Source of the DNA: Euryodendron excelsum
Lineage: Eukaryota > Streptophyta > Magnoliopsida > Ericales > Pentaphylacaceae
NCBI GenBank assembly: GCA_033060915.1
Contig: CM065394.1
Location: forward strand, 30,470,001-30,534,000
DNA: 64,000 bases
Reading direction: 5' to 3'
Below, one piece after another: positions 63,263 to 64,000 of this stretch; the stretch's first letter is position 1, and every line of letters begins with the position of its first letter. A program made the translations under genes and the position numbers. The notes beneath the pieces were generated by a model. That model was not told the DNA's origin, searched no databases, and was given only the letters and a program-made list of their open reading frames with translations.

Positions 63263-64000
63263 CTCCTCAGTTGTGGACAAAGAAGTGCCAAGCACGAAAT
63301 ACTTCTCCTCGTCATGTCAATCTCTATGAACTTTCTTAAGGCCTTCAATTGTCTTGTTTTCTAGTAATAGCTCGATATCGTCGATCGTGGGCGTATCCTC
63401 ATAGAGTTCCATCATTTGAACATTACCTGCCTTTGCATTCGTGGCGTACGCTGTCAGAAAGTATTGTTTAGCTGCCACTTGGTCTCCTTTTATCTCTTCT
63501 ATTCCTCCTAGGGTCAGAAAGCAGATCAGTTGGTGATAGGTAGACGGTTTGGCCTTCATAAGGTACAACCATGTTCGACCGATAATTGCATTATAGGGGG
63601 AGGGCACGTTAACCACTAGGAAATTTGTCTGGATAGTGATCCTTCCCGTAGTTACCTTGATTATTACTTTTCCCAGTAGCCAGACTAGGTTCAAGCTGAA
63701 GCCAATTTTTTGAAAAGGTCATAGTACATGACTTCAGAGGAACTTCCCTGATCAACCAGCATCCTTTTCACATCGTAATCCCCCAATCGTAGTGTTACCA
63801 CCAGCGCATCATTATGGGATAGTTGTACTCTAACTAAGTCATCATCAGTGAAGGTTATAGCCTCAGCATTGCTATCGACCTTAGCCTTTTTGTTTGATAT
63901 GTGTAGCCTTCTAGATCTCGGTCGAGTATTTGTGAGGATCTATTACTGCCGACTTTGTCGATCTATGGAGGACATTAATTACCTGGGCTGGTTTTGTTCT
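63263..64000 (-). pseudogene. Tat gag-pol: protease region, running off the window
   Basis: On the - strand the protease site reads VDQGSSSEVMYYDLFKKL (about 63770-63720, from MLVDQGSS), then a stop, then VVNVPSPYNAIIGRTWLYLM (63694-63317), as in Tat proteases. It ends in a KYFVLGTSLSTTEE segment at 63300-63264, where the 5.3-kb LTR entered. The N-terminal gag part is outside the window. Confidence 0.88.

Larger units (their letters stand above)
38465..64000 (-). mobile_element. Ty3/gypsy element, Tat clade, shattered by nested insertions; continues past the window
   Basis: Domains in element order on the - strand are protease (64000-63263), RT (57952-57024), RNase H (about 56950-56000), integrase (55560-54963, then 50606-50402), an antisense ORF on the + strand (39382-41627 and 49782-49947), and a candidate 3' LTR. 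The RT stretch with VEVYIDDMVVKS and GKFLEFLVTHRGIE is characteristic of the Tat clade. An extra ORF in antisense between pol and the 3' LTR is a known trait of several Tat families. Three insertions (41628-49776, 50607-54960, 57953-63262) make up about 17.8 kb of the 25.5 kb. Many stops in all domains. Confidence 0.85.

Overview
This window is nuclear DNA of a flowering plant, most likely a woody eudicot. The genes carry many short GT-AG introns. There are several plant LTR-retrotransposon lineages, CT/AG and AT microsatellites, a piece of plastid DNA, and a cytosolic GAPC gene of ordinary plant structure. The species cannot be named from the sequence. There are no bacterial operons, CRISPR arrays or phage genes.

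Layout. 1-6031 is a composite: a plastid-derived piece (rpoC1 intron and exon 2), joined to an old Copia reverse-transcriptase fragment on the + strand, which is split by a 5.4-kb Tork/Tnt1-like Copia element on the - strand. 6032-37549 is the gene-bearing part. It holds a complete cytosolic glyceraldehyde-3-phosphate dehydrogenase gene (7403-10720, +, 12 exons), an uncharacterised Ser/Arg-rich coiled-coil protein gene (13642-19931, +, 8 exons), a complete LHT-type amino-acid transporter gene (22854-26747, +, 7 exons), and a dead but intron-containing copy of the plastid 3-oxoacyl-ACP reductase gene (28055-35381, -). 37550-38463 holds a LINE 3' end and a TIR element that seems to carry a gene fragment.

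38465-64000 is one huge nest. Its base is a Ty3/gypsy element of the Tat clade on the - strand: candidate 3' LTR at 38465-38989, an antisense ORF at 39382-41627 plus 49782-49947, integrase, RNase H, RT and protease, running off the right edge. Three insertions have opened it. (i) A gag-only Sirevirus-like Copia at 41628-49776 has target duplication ATCTC and 2-kb LTRs. (ii) A solo LTR of the same superfamily, about 50607-54960, was itself entered by a reversed solo LTR (52159-54516), which in turn holds a fragment of a third LTR family (52230-53859). (iii) A 5.3-kb apparent solo LTR at 57953-63262 has target duplication CTCCT and contains a MITE.

The three intact genes are unrelated housekeeping or transport genes and form no pathway together. 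No new cellular system is evident. The most interesting material is evolutionary: the nested transposons with recoverable target sites, the LTR palindrome arrays whose sequence differs between subfamilies while remaining palindromic, the multiple polypurine tracts of the gag-only element, and the decaying FabG copy with several independent lesions. All boundaries come from reading by eye. Motif matches rest on family knowledge, not on database searches.
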